This document shows positions 1 to 5,681 of a stretch of 28,690 nt of DNA, one piece after another (the stretch's first letter is position 1; the number at the start of each line of letters is the position of its first letter). The translations under genes were made by a program, and so were the position numbers. The stretch lies in the IMG/VR virus record IMGVR_UViG_3300030098_000499, positions 1 through 28,690 of that record. One strand, given 5' to 3'. The stretch comes from a virus. Below the pieces are notes generated by a model. That model was not told the DNA's origin. It saw nothing but the letters and a program-made list of their open reading frames with translations, and did not search any database.

Positions 1-136
1 ATGTTAAAATTTCTTTACATAATTCATAAGGTACTACGCTTCTTTCATAGTTATTTTTTAGCCCCTGCGTTCCTGTTTTAGAACCTCTTGGTGCTGCTTC
101 ATGGCAGGGCATTCCGTTTTTGCACATTTTTCTTGG
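1..136. repeat. Terminal direct repeat, copy 1
   Basis: Bases 1-136 match 28555-28690 in direct orientation with two differences (G38 versus A28592, T89 versus G28643). The most likely meaning is that the contig is circular, or comes from circularly permuted DNA, and was not trimmed. Both differences fall in third codon positions of the methyltransferase and are silent (Ser AGC/AGT, Pro CCA/CCC). Confidence 0.95.
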
Positions 137-595
137 CTTCCAATTGTTGCTATTAGTCCATATGTCTGTAGGTTTCATTCTTGTATCTCCATATTGACAA
201 TAGGTTACTGTTGCTCTTGGTATACATTTCATAAATTCTAACTTTCTTAATTTGCCCCTTGGGTTTTCTATAAAATATAAGTCAGGCTGTAGCTTGTCTA
301 TAATTTTAAGAGTTTCAATTACTATTTTACAGCCTAACACAGCTTCTTTTGTTTTGGGTGTGTTGTCTTTGTTCCAATGATGTCCGATACTGGCAACACT
401 AAAATATGTGCATGGTGGACTAGCCCAAATAATGTCAGGTTTAAATGGCACTTTGCTTATGTCAAAATTTAATATGTCTGTAACATAGTCTATATTGTCA
501 AAAGGTTTAATATCTACGCAATATGTTTCCATACCCATTTCTTCAGCTACTTTGCTAAATGATCTACTACCTGCAAATAATTCTAACACTTTCAT
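1..595 (-). CDS. C5-cytosine DNA methyltransferase, runs off contig start
   Basis: The start codon is at 595-593 and the frame is open to base 1. On the circular molecule it continues from 28554 to a TGA at 28546-28544, giving 201 residues. Seen: an AdoMet motif I variant FAGS (7-10), the catalytic SPPC motif with Cys62, ENP (110-112, the ENV motif of the family), and a QYG...R.KPT..W block (134-146). This order matches C5-cytosine methyltransferases that transfer a methyl group from AdoMet to cytosine C5. At 201 residues it is far shorter than bacterial restriction methyltransferases (over 300), so the target recognition region is minimal, as in other small phage enzymes. Its start overlaps the stop of the replication gene (ATGA) and its stop overlaps the next start (ATGA). 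Role inferred: protection of phage DNA from restriction, or the first step of base hypermodification. Confidence 0.85.
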   Translation of the reverse strand, partial: MKVLELFAGSRSFSKVAEEMGMETYCVDIKPFDNIDYVTDILNFDISKVPFKPDIIWASPPCTYFSVASIGHHWNKDNTPKTKEAVLGCKIVIETLKIIDKLQPDLYFIENPRGKLRKLEFMKCIPRATVTYCQYGDTRMKPTDIWTNSNNWKPRKMCKNGMPCHEAAPRGSKTGTQGLKNNYERSVVPYELCKEILT

Positions 596-1254
596 AATAG
601 TTCTTTTCCTTTTAAGTATTCGTCAAGTTGTCTGTCAATCTTTGCTGTACTTTTGTTAAACTTTTTTGAATTTTTTTGCCACGTTAAAAGCCGTCTTTTA
701 GTTTCCCATGTCTTTTGTAACTCAAAACGCATTTTAGTTCCTGATCTATTTAATTCAGTCCAGTAAGATAAAAAGTTATTAGATTCTTCTACACTTAATC
801 CAATTTCTGCACTTAAATTACTGACTTCTTCACCAAACTTTCCTTTTAATAAATCTTTATTAGTTATTTTTATTAGTTTATTATTATTAGTTTCAACTTT
901 ATTTAAATCAAGTATTAAAGTTTCTTTAGAACAGGTGTTAAAATATCTTAATATGTTCTTTTCTAGTATCTTAAAATGTCTTGTAGCAGGTAATCCTTTT
1001 AATTTACTTTCTATAAAACTCATGTTTTCTAAAGTTTCTATCCCTTTCTTTTGTTGATAATGTGTTAACGTTGTATCTTTCTCTATATTTGAAACTGTGT
1101 TAAAAAACCAACCATTGTCTATAGTACCATTTTCTATAAAATACTGCTCTTTACTTATAAGGTCTGACAATAAAATAGTTGCATTTAAACCAATTTCTTT
1201 AGCTAAAAATTTATTGACTACAAGATATGCGCTATTGCTTAATAAATGTTTCAT
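592..1254 (-). CDS. Winged-helix phage replication protein
   Basis: 220 residues. The N-terminal part (about 8-105) has the layout of phage replisome-organiser winged-helix domains: an NKFLAKEIGLNATILLSDLI stretch, a GWFFNT strand, then helix and wing segments ending in KGLPATRHFKI. The C-terminal part (about 165-195) carries an FLSYWTELNRSGTKMRFELQ segment that I recognise from the ends of Bacteroidota phage replication proteins. Likely role: binds the phage origin or assembles the host replisome, like DnaD/phage replication initiators. It sits between the DnaA-domain gene and the methyltransferase, with ATGA overlaps on both sides. No helicase or polymerase is encoded, so host enzymes are probably recruited. 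Function is inferred from family resemblance. Confidence 0.7.
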   Translation of the reverse strand: MKHLLSNSAYLVVNKFLAKEIGLNATILLSDLISKEQYFIENGTIDNGWFFNTVSNIEKDTTLTHYQQKKGIETLENMSFIESKLKGLPATRHFKILEKNILRYFNTCSKETLILDLNKVETNNNKLIKITNKDLLKGKFGEEVSNLSAEIGLSVEESNNFLSYWTELNRSGTKMRFELQKTWETKRRLLTWQKNSKKFNKSTAKIDRQLDEYLKGKELL

Positions 1255-1775
1255 AAATTAATATATAAATCGTGTACATAATCTTTTAATGCTTTCTTTA
1301 TATTCTCTACATCTTCTGTAAAGTGTTTATATGTAGAACGCAACCTAATTGATGCTTCACCTACAACAACATCAATAAAAACTTTGTGATCTTTTCTGTT
1401 GTAAATTCCTGCGTCATTAAGTATGTCTTTTAAATCTACGTCTTTTAGTTGTGCTTTTTTCCCTTCTGTATAAGCATTATAAACTTTATTGAATAAACGT
1501 CTATATATATCCCAATTAGAATAGTATATATTATGATACCTTTCATAGTGATATATACTGCTTCTATCTCTATTTATAACTTCAGCAATAGTATTGTAGT
1601 GAATACCTTTTTCAATAAGGCATATGTTACTTGCAACCATTCTAGGTAAGTGTATTTTTTGCAATCTTGTAGGGCTGCTCAATATACCTTTACGCAATCC
1701 ACAAACTTTTGTTGCAATATCGCATATGTTTTCCACTACTTCTCTGTCTGTTATATCTATACGTATGTTTCTCAT
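1251..1775 (-). CDS. DnaA domain IV-like DNA-binding protein
   Basis: 174 residues. Residues about 40-80 resemble the C-terminal DNA-binding domain of DnaA: SPTRLQKIHLPRMVASNICL, then IAEVINRDRSSIYHY, corresponding to the DnaA helix-turn-helix and the signature usually read as RDHSTV. The AAA+ ATPase part of DnaA is absent. The remaining 90 residues are unassigned and include a probable helical end. Likely role: recognition of phage origin repeats, next to the SSB-like and replication-organiser genes. It begins 1 nt after the SSB-like stop and its own stop overlaps the next start (ATGA). The domain call is by pattern; whether it binds DnaA boxes is not shown. Confidence 0.65.
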   Translation of the reverse strand: MRNIRIDITDREVVENICDIATKVCGLRKGILSSPTRLQKIHLPRMVASNICLIEKGIHYNTIAEVINRDRSSIYHYERYHNIYYSNWDIYRRLFNKVYNAYTEGKKAQLKDVDLKDILNDAGIYNRKDHKVFIDVVVGEASIRLRSTYKHFTEDVENIKKALKDYVHDLYINL

Positions 1776-1776
1776 G

Positions 1777-2208
1777 TTAAAAAGGCATATCGTTATTAGT
1801 ATCTTTTTTAGCGCAACAGTTATCCATAACCCAATCTACAAAGTATTGTGCATCATCTATAATCTGACTTCTGTCACCAGTCTTGTCGTTTTCAACTGCA
1901 CATTTTAAACAGCTTTGTTTAACGATCATAAGTTGTACATTGTCTGTATCTTGACTTTTAGGTGTAAACGTTTTTGGTTTAAATCCTTCAGGTGCTACTG
2001 CTTTTGCTTTATTATATTCTTGTTGCCCAAATTCTGTAATATCATATGTAAGCTCCCAACCTTCTTGTTGTTCTTTCTTTTTACCGATATTAATTTTGTC
2101 ACCGTTTTCCATTTCTAAATCGTGATACAAAGTCTTGCCATATTTACCTTCGTATTCTTTTATGTTTACTACTTTTTTAATGTTACTAGTTTTTGCTGTA
2201 CTTGTCAT
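1777..2208 (-). CDS. Phage single-stranded DNA-binding protein (SSB-like)
   Basis: 143 residues. The first 60 or so residues are beta-rich (VVNIKEYEGKYGKTLYHDLE, then GDKINIGKKK), compatible with an OB fold. The protein ends in an acidic tail, DTNNDMPF, which closely resembles the SSB C-terminal tip (DDDIPF) that docks host replication and repair proteins. Residues about 88-130 resemble small phage SSB-like proteins with Cys residues (SCLKCA, CCAKK). Position in a replication block beside the DnaA-like gene fits. Likely role: coats ssDNA during replication and recombination. OB fold is inferred; the tail motif is directly seen. Confidence 0.65.
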   Translation of the reverse strand: MTSTAKTSNIKKVVNIKEYEGKYGKTLYHDLEMENGDKINIGKKKEQQEGWELTYDITEFGQQEYNKAKAVAPEGFKPKTFTPKSQDTDNVQLMIVKQSCLKCAVENDKTGDRSQIIDDAQYFVDWVMDNCCAKKDTNNDMPF

Positions 2209-2260
2209 TTTAATTTAGTGGTTGAGCCACAAGCTATTAAGTTAAAAAATGTTAAATATA

Positions 2261-2497
2261 CTATATTTCCTTTATATGTTTAATTAATTTTTCTTTAAAA
2301 TACTCTTTATCTAACCAATTTACTGCTTCCCAAAGACACATTGTTAATGTAAATTCTTTACCGTATTCATCACGCCCATACAATGTTAATTCACCGTTAT
2401 TACAATACATGGTGCGAATATCATGTAAATGTTTGTGTATATGTTCTTCTTCAGGAAGCATATTTAAATCGGGTTTTGTTTCTTTTTTCTTTGCCAT
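2261..2497 (-). CDS. Small hypothetical early protein (78 aa)
   Basis: I do not recognise this protein. It is charged, with a Lys-rich N-terminus (MAKKKETKPD), a His-rich helix (EEEHIHKHLHDIRTMY), a beta hairpin (GELTLYGRDEYGKEFTLTM) and a Lys-rich helical end. There is no signal peptide or membrane segment. Its ATG overlaps the stop of the preceding gene as TAATG, so it is translated from the same early transcript. About 50 bp separate it from the SSB-like gene. The small size and place in the early block suggest a host-takeover or accessory replication role, which is inference from position only. Confidence 0.6.
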   Translation of the reverse strand: MAKKKETKPDLNMLPEEEHIHKHLHDIRTMYCNNGELTLYGRDEYGKEFTLTMCLWEAVNWLDKEYFKEKLIKHIKEI

Positions 2498-2775
2498 TAT
2501 CTTTTATATTTATAATAAAATACTTCTGCTATTTCTTGAATACTCCATTCGTCATATATATTATAGTCGTCACCTTCTAACTCTAATATACACCTTTCGC
2601 CTAAACAATCAACCTCAGTAGGATCTAAACTTCTATTAGTCCACAATTCTTTTTTAAAGAGTTCTGCATCTAATCTATATTCCTCGTTAGTTAATTTGTT
2701 ATACAATACAACTTCTTCTTCTTCATCATCTAACCACCAATCTGCGTTATCTACTTTAAATTTTTCTGTTTTCAT
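2497..2775 (-). CDS. Small acidic hypothetical protein (92 aa)
   Basis: Unrecognised, strongly acidic protein: WWLDDEEEEVVLYN near the start and ELEGDDYNIYDEWSIQEIAE towards the end, followed by a basic tip (YYKYKR). Two Cys residues lie close together (CLGERC, about 58-63). No membrane segment or signal peptide. It starts 1 nt after the stop of the upstream coiled-coil gene and overlaps the downstream start (TAATG). High acidity in a small early phage protein can indicate DNA mimicry of a host nucleic-acid-binding protein, but that is only a possibility here. Confidence 0.55.
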   Translation of the reverse strand: MKTEKFKVDNADWWLDDEEEEVVLYNKLTNEEYRLDAELFKKELWTNRSLDPTEVDCLGERCILELEGDDYNIYDEWSIQEIAEVFYYKYKR

Positions 2776-2776
2776 T

Positions 2777-2995
2777 TTATTTATTGTATTTAGCTGCTAC
2801 TCTATTAGACGTTTGTTTATCTTTCTCCCTCAATTCTTCTATCTCTTTATATGCTTCAGTTAAAGTTCTGCGTTGAATTACATTACGTTGCTCTAAATCA
2901 TTTATTCTTTTTTTCTGACTTTTAACAACTGTTTTTAAGTGGTTAAGTTTACCTGGTGTTGGGTCTAGGTTTCTAAAAAATTCTTTTAAATCCAT
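2777..2995 (-). CDS. Small coiled-coil hypothetical protein (72 aa)
   Basis: Unrecognised. Residues about 18-62 form a long amphipathic helix with heptad-like spacing (LKTVVKSQKKRINDLEQRN, then AYKEIEELREKDK), predicting a coiled coil. The N-terminus MDLKEFFRNLDPTPGK looks like a short globular or docking segment. It is the second gene after the early promoter at 3346-3316 and is separated from the first by 31 bp holding a weak hairpin. A dimeric accessory protein is plausible; no function can be assigned. Confidence 0.55.
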   Translation of the reverse strand: MDLKEFFRNLDPTPGKLNHLKTVVKSQKKRINDLEQRNVIQRRTLTEAYKEIEELREKDKQTSNRVAAKYNK

Positions 2996-3026
2996 TGTTT
3001 TAAGTGCCTGTTTTAGCAGGGCTGTT

Positions 3027-3287
3027 TTAATTAGTTATTGTTTTATCGTATTTTTTAGCTTCTTTATGAATATCAGTTAAGCTAATTGTATTTTTTATTA
3101 AGTTAGTGTGTAGTTCTTCTAACTCCATTAATTTATCTAACGCTTGTACCATACCTTTTTTACCAATAAGTCTTTTATGTTTTCTTTCTGCTTTTTCAAT
3201 CAATTTTTGTGTTTCATTGATTTTATTGTTATGCAGATTGCGTTCTTTTAATAACTCTTTATATTTAGATGCGTAAGTTTGTGACAT
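3027..3287 (-). CDS. First gene of early operon, coiled-coil hypothetical protein (86 aa)
   Basis: Unrecognised, Lys/Glu-rich and helical throughout: YKELLKERNLHNNKINETQK followed by further Lys-rich helix (KAERKHKRL, then LDKLMELEELHTNLIK). Coiled coil is likely from about residue 8 to 70. The ATG lies about 24 nt downstream of the transcription start predicted from the TTTG-N19-TATATTTG promoter, so this is probably the first protein made after infection. No Shine-Dalgarno is present; the sequence before the ATG is only A/T. Function unknown; first-gene position suggests a host-interaction or regulatory role, by inference. Confidence 0.6.
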   Translation of the reverse strand: MSQTYASKYKELLKERNLHNNKINETQKLIEKAERKHKRLIGKKGMVQALDKLMELEELHTNLIKNTISLTDIHKEAKKYDKTITN

Positions 3288-3315
3288 TTTTATATTTTTA
3301 ATTAATTTGATACGA

Positions 3316-3346
3316 CAAATATAGAAACATTTTCAACAACTACAAA
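3316..3346 (-). promoter_or_regulatory. Early promoter, Bacteroidota sigma-ABfr type
   Basis: Read on the minus strand, TTTG (3346-3343), 19 bases, then TATATTTG (3323-3316). This matches the known Bacteroidota primary promoter (-33 TTTG, 19-21 bases, -7 TAnnTTTG) exactly. The predicted start is near 3311, about 24 nt before the ATG at 3287. It is the only perfect match I found upstream of minus-strand genes, so it probably drives the whole early block through the contig ends. Confidence 0.8.
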
Positions 3347-3363
3347 GCTATTTTGTTTAAAAC

Positions 3364-3388
3364 TTATTAACATACTTATTGTTAATAA
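3364..3388. promoter_or_regulatory. 9-bp inverted repeat upstream of early promoter
   Basis: TTATTAACA (3364-3372), a 7-base spacer, and its exact reverse complement TGTTAATAA (3380-3388). It lies about 18 bp upstream of the -33 box of the early promoter, where an activator, repressor or replication protein dimer could bind. A second, weaker pair (ATACT 3416-3420 and AGTAT 3429-3433) lies further upstream. Function is inferred from symmetry and place. Confidence 0.5.
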
Positions 3389-3479
3389 CTGTATGTATTG
3401 ATTTTAAGAGCTTTTATACTCTATATATAGTATGTTATTAAAAGGTAAAGATAATGCGTTAGAACGCATATAAGGGCTA

Positions 3480-4199
3480 TTATAGAGCCATTAAAACATT
3501 AAGTGGTAATGTACCATAGTTTTTAACTACTCCAACACCAATTGCAGGCTTCTTTCCATACTTTGCATATGCCATTGCATATGATTCGTGATTAATTCCG
3601 CAGCCTGTCTGCATTCCCCACACTCTAAAGTTTTTTCCTACGTAATGTTCGCAGTATGCTTGTGTATGTAAATGCCCTTGTACTGTATTCATCATATCAG
3701 CACGACATTTAGTTCTAGCTGTACCCCCTTCACCATGTATATATTGTACTCCGTCTAGTTCGTAACGTTCTGTAAAAGTCCAATTAGGTACTTGTAAAAC
3801 TTCTTTATATGACTTAATCCATTTAGAAGGTATAGCACTTGTCTGTGCTTTCCTCATAATCATGCGATCATGGTTGCCTAAAATTACAGTTGCAAAAGGA
3901 AAAGAATTGTACCACCTTGCTATGCGTTTAATTGCTAGCTCTAGTTCGTCCAATCCACCCATGCCGTCTGCTGATGTTTCGTGGTAGCTGCTATAGTGGT
4001 TGTCAATGATGTCTCCAATAAAGACAATTTCTGAGCAGTTATGTATTTTTTGTTGTTCTAAACAGAAGTCCAGGTATGCGTCTAAGCAAAAGGGTTCGTG
4101 TAAATCGCCAATGACAAGCACATTTCTTAAGCCTTGGCGCATACTCTGTATTACTTCTATTTCGTTAGGTCTTAACCTGTACCTGTTACTTTGTCGCAT
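3480..4199 (-). CDS. Calcineurin-like metallophosphoesterase
   Basis: 239 residues carrying the full set of metallophosphoesterase motifs in order: GDLH (31-34), GDIID (62-66), GNHD (108-111), HGEG (155-158) and GHLH (175-178). These residues coordinate a two-metal centre that hydrolyses phosphoester bonds. Substrate cannot be told from sequence; phage relatives act on nucleic acid ends or nucleotides. It overlaps the upstream holin-like gene by 14 bp and is the last gene of the late block, before the early control region. Placement directly behind lysis genes is notable, though such enzymes also accompany replication genes in related phages. Family assignment is firm, biological role is not. 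Confidence 0.85.
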   Translation of the reverse strand: MRQSNRYRLRPNEIEVIQSMRQGLRNVLVIGDLHEPFCLDAYLDFCLEQQKIHNCSEIVFIGDIIDNHYSSYHETSADGMGGLDELELAIKRIARWYNSFPFATVILGNHDRMIMRKAQTSAIPSKWIKSYKEVLQVPNWTFTERYELDGVQYIHGEGGTARTKCRADMMNTVQGHLHTQAYCEHYVGKNFRVWGMQTGCGINHESYAMAYAKYGKKPAIGVGVVKNYGTLPLNVLMAL

Positions 4200-4377
4200 T
4201 CTTTCCCATGTCTGCTATACCCTGTCCTAAAACTAGAGTAAGTAGTGCGTAGTAAAGATTAGTAGCTGTTGTTTCATCAACACCTAAATAAGTAACAATA
4301 GCAGGAACGCATACTGAAGATATAGCGTACCAAAATTTCTTGCTTTTAAGCATCTGTGAAATTAAAAACTGTTTCAT
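4186..4377 (-). CDS. Holin-like small membrane protein (63 aa)
   Basis: The start MKQFLISQMLKSKKFWYAIS is followed by a hydrophobic helix (about 15-32) and a second one (about 40-53), ending in LGQGIADMGKNATK. Short phage holins that begin with KSKKFW and end with a GQGIADMGK-type tail are familiar in phage genomes; the protein would sit in the inner membrane. It lies 15 bp after the M15 peptidase gene and overlaps the metallophosphoesterase gene by 14 bp, which supports a lysis role: forming membrane lesions that let the peptidase reach the wall. Membrane topology is inferred by eye. Confidence 0.65.
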   Translation of the reverse strand: MKQFLISQMLKSKKFWYAISSVCVPAIVTYLGVDETTATNLYYALLTLVLGQGIADMGKNATK

Positions 4378-4392
4378 TGTTTAAATTTTTGA

Positions 4393-4764
4393 TTAATAAT
4401 TGTAAGTCCAGATTGTGTTCTGCACCTTTGAAATATCCATGTCAACGTGGATAAATTTTGATTTGAAAGAAATGCCAAACCGAGTCATTCCAACTTTCAT
4501 TAAAGCATTTAATATCAAATATAATTCGTTGTTGTTTTTATAAACGAGGTCAACTGCAAGTCCTTTACAATGGCTAGATCCAACTCGTCCACCTGCCTTT
4601 TTATTATGCTCCTGTGTTCTATAACCGCTTGATACTCTAAATGGGCAACCTGCAATTCCTCTTGCTTGATCTAAAAGTTCAACAAAGTGTTTGTTCATAT
4701 TAAAGCCCGATCCTGCTTTGTCAGGGCTGTCAAATTCTGTAATTGCAAAATAAGTAAAAGCCAT
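4393..4764 (-). CDS. M15-type peptidase endolysin
   Basis: 123 residues, the full length of a single-domain Peptidase_M15_3 protein. Seen: VSSGYRT (44-50), SSHCKGLAVDL with zinc ligands His65 and Asp72, and FIHVDMD with His106 as third ligand and Asp108 nearby. The family cleaves peptide cross-links of peptidoglycan (D,D- or L,D-peptidase). No signal peptide, so export to the wall must depend on a holin, and two holin-like genes flank it. No separate wall-binding domain is present, as usual for Gram-negative hosts. Its ATG directly abuts the stop of the upstream small gene. Confidence 0.88.
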   Translation of the reverse strand: MAFTYFAITEFDSPDKAGSGFNMNKHFVELLDQARGIAGCPFRVSSGYRTQEHNKKAGGRVGSSHCKGLAVDLVYKNNNELYLILNALMKVGMTRFGISFKSKFIHVDMDISKVQNTIWTYNY

Positions 4765-4958
4765 TATTTATAAAATACTGCATAAACTTGTGCAAATAAC
4801 AAGTCTATTATTAGCCTTCTTTCTTTTATTTCTTTCTTTTCTTCTTTTGGAAGATAACGTGGATTTTTACTGTTTAGTTTTTTTCTTTTCAAACCTAAAA
4901 AATTTATAAATTGTATAAATGATTGCCAATGATAATGAAACAAATGTAAGGTACTCAT
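4764..4958 (-). CDS. Small basic protein, start uncertain, possible frameshifted extension of holin-like gene
   Basis: The frame from the ATG at 4958 gives 64 residues, but the first 22 overlap the holin-like gene in another frame and look unnatural (His/Trp-rich). The second half, NSKNPRYLPKEEKKEIKERR followed by LIIDLLFAQVYAVFYK, looks like real protein with a hydrophobic end. A TTG at about 4893 is an alternative start. Alternatively, loss of one T from the T-run near 4899 would fuse this segment to the upstream membrane protein, giving one 88-89 residue product. It abuts the M15 peptidase ATG, so it belongs to the lysis cassette. Function unknown. Confidence 0.4.
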   Translation of the reverse strand: MSTLHLFHYHWQSFIQFINFLGLKRKKLNSKNPRYLPKEEKKEIKERRLIIDLLFAQVYAVFYK

Positions 4959-5034
4959 TACACTCTGTTAAATTCATACCTATTGCTGTACTATTTGCTA
5001 CACCTACTAATAGTGTGTCTTTCACTTCTTTCAT
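4867..5034 (-). CDS. Holin-like membrane peptide (55 aa)
   Basis: Short gene in a frame not covered by longer ones. It begins MKEVKDTLLVGVANSTAIG, continues with a strongly hydrophobic segment (LTFVSLSLAIIYTIYKFF, about 29-46) and ends in a basic tail (FEKKKTKQ). One membrane helix followed by a Lys-rich cytoplasmic tip is the layout of small phage holins, and similar peptides with an IIYTIYK segment occur beside M15 peptidases in flavobacterial phages as I recall them. It overlaps the 40-residue upstream frame by 44 bp and the downstream frame by 92 bp. Holin role is inferred from hydropathy and place. Confidence 0.55.
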   Translation of the reverse strand: MKEVKDTLLVGVANSTAIGMNLTECNEYLTFVSLSLAIIYTIYKFFRFEKKKTKQ

Positions 5035-5113
5035 TTTTCTTTGGTTTTTCTTTTAAAAAGTTCTTCAATGCCTTTTCGTTTTTTGGTTTAGGTTTGTATG
5101 TTCCTCTTTTCAT
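4991..5113 (-). CDS. Very small basic protein (40 aa), tentative
   Basis: The ATG at 5113-5111 shares its A with the TAA stop of the head-tail connector gene (TAATG), the same coupling used elsewhere in this genome. The product starts MKRGTYKPKPKNEKALKNFL and is very Lys-rich, with no membrane segment. It overlaps the holin-like gene by 44 bp, and the last third looks less protein-like. The translational coupling is the main support. If not expressed, the stretch would simply be the leader of the holin-like gene. Confidence 0.35.
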   Translation of the reverse strand: MKRGTYKPKPKNEKALKNFLKEKPKKNERSERHTISRCSK

Positions 5114-5679
5114 TATTTTAAATCAGGTGTAAGAAAGTCGTCTAAAGTTATTTCTCTCCTGTCGTTCTGGTTTCTTTCTAAATTCATTCCTGAATAGAAA
5201 GCGTTTTTATCAGGGCTAACATCAGCCCCTGAGTTAGTTGAGTATTCAGGGTAGTCAGCAGTGTTATTTTTTATATAATCTATAAGCCTTTCTGTGTAAA
5301 ATTCTGCTGTGTTTCTTATTTCTTCCCTTAAGTCTTGTGCTTCTTCTCTACTTAATGCTGTTGCGTTTTCTGCTGTTTTAGATACAACATTATTATTCAT
5401 CACTTTATAACGTAAAAACGGTAAGCATTCGTAGAAACTCCAATGGGTTAAAGCGTCTTGTATGTAGTCGTCAACCAAAGTCTTGTAAACTCCTGCTAAA
5501 GATCCTGCTGTAATATCTGCTTGTAGTTTAGCAAACAAGTCTGTTCCTAGTTTAGTTTCAATGTACTTTTTTTGTGCTACTTTTATATAAGGCAATATGT
5601 AGTCAACGTCAACATTTCCTGCTATTGCGGTGCTATCCTTAAGCCTGTTTTCTGATATAAAGAGTACGTAATTTGCCAT
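5113..5679 (-). CDS. Head-tail connector protein
   Basis: 188 residues. The N-terminal part (VDVDYILPYIKVAQKKYIET, then KLGTDLFAKLQADI) and the following helices (LVDDYIQDALTHWSFYECLP) match the helical adaptor proteins that follow the portal in Bacteroidota phages (DUF6712-like, gp6-type connectors). These form a ring under the portal that the tail docks to. It starts 2 bp after the portal stop, which is the normal place for this adaptor even though the pair is far from terminase here. The C-terminal 35 residues are polar and probably flexible. The family name is from memory of the pattern. Confidence 0.7.
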   Translation of the reverse strand: MANYVLFISENRLKDSTAIAGNVDVDYILPYIKVAQKKYIETKLGTDLFAKLQADITAGSLAGVYKTLVDDYIQDALTHWSFYECLPFLRYKVMNNNVVSKTAENATALSREEAQDLREEIRNTAEFYTERLIDYIKNNTADYPEYSTNSGADVSPDKNAFYSGMNLERNQNDRREITLDDFLTPDLK

Positions 5680-5681
5680 AT

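Larger units (their letters stand above)
3289..3479. other. Non-coding early control region
   Basis: This 191-bp stretch is one of the largest gaps in the genome and holds no plausible gene in either direction. It contains the early promoter, the 9-bp inverted repeat, an AT-only palindromic stretch near 3416-3433, and a stem-loop (ATGCGT 3454-3459, loop TAGA, ACGCAT 3464-3469) just after the metallophosphoesterase stop. The stem-loop is followed on the minus strand by a loose T-rich run, so it may be a weak terminator closing the late block. The high AT content also makes this a candidate replication origin, without direct proof. Confidence 0.55.
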
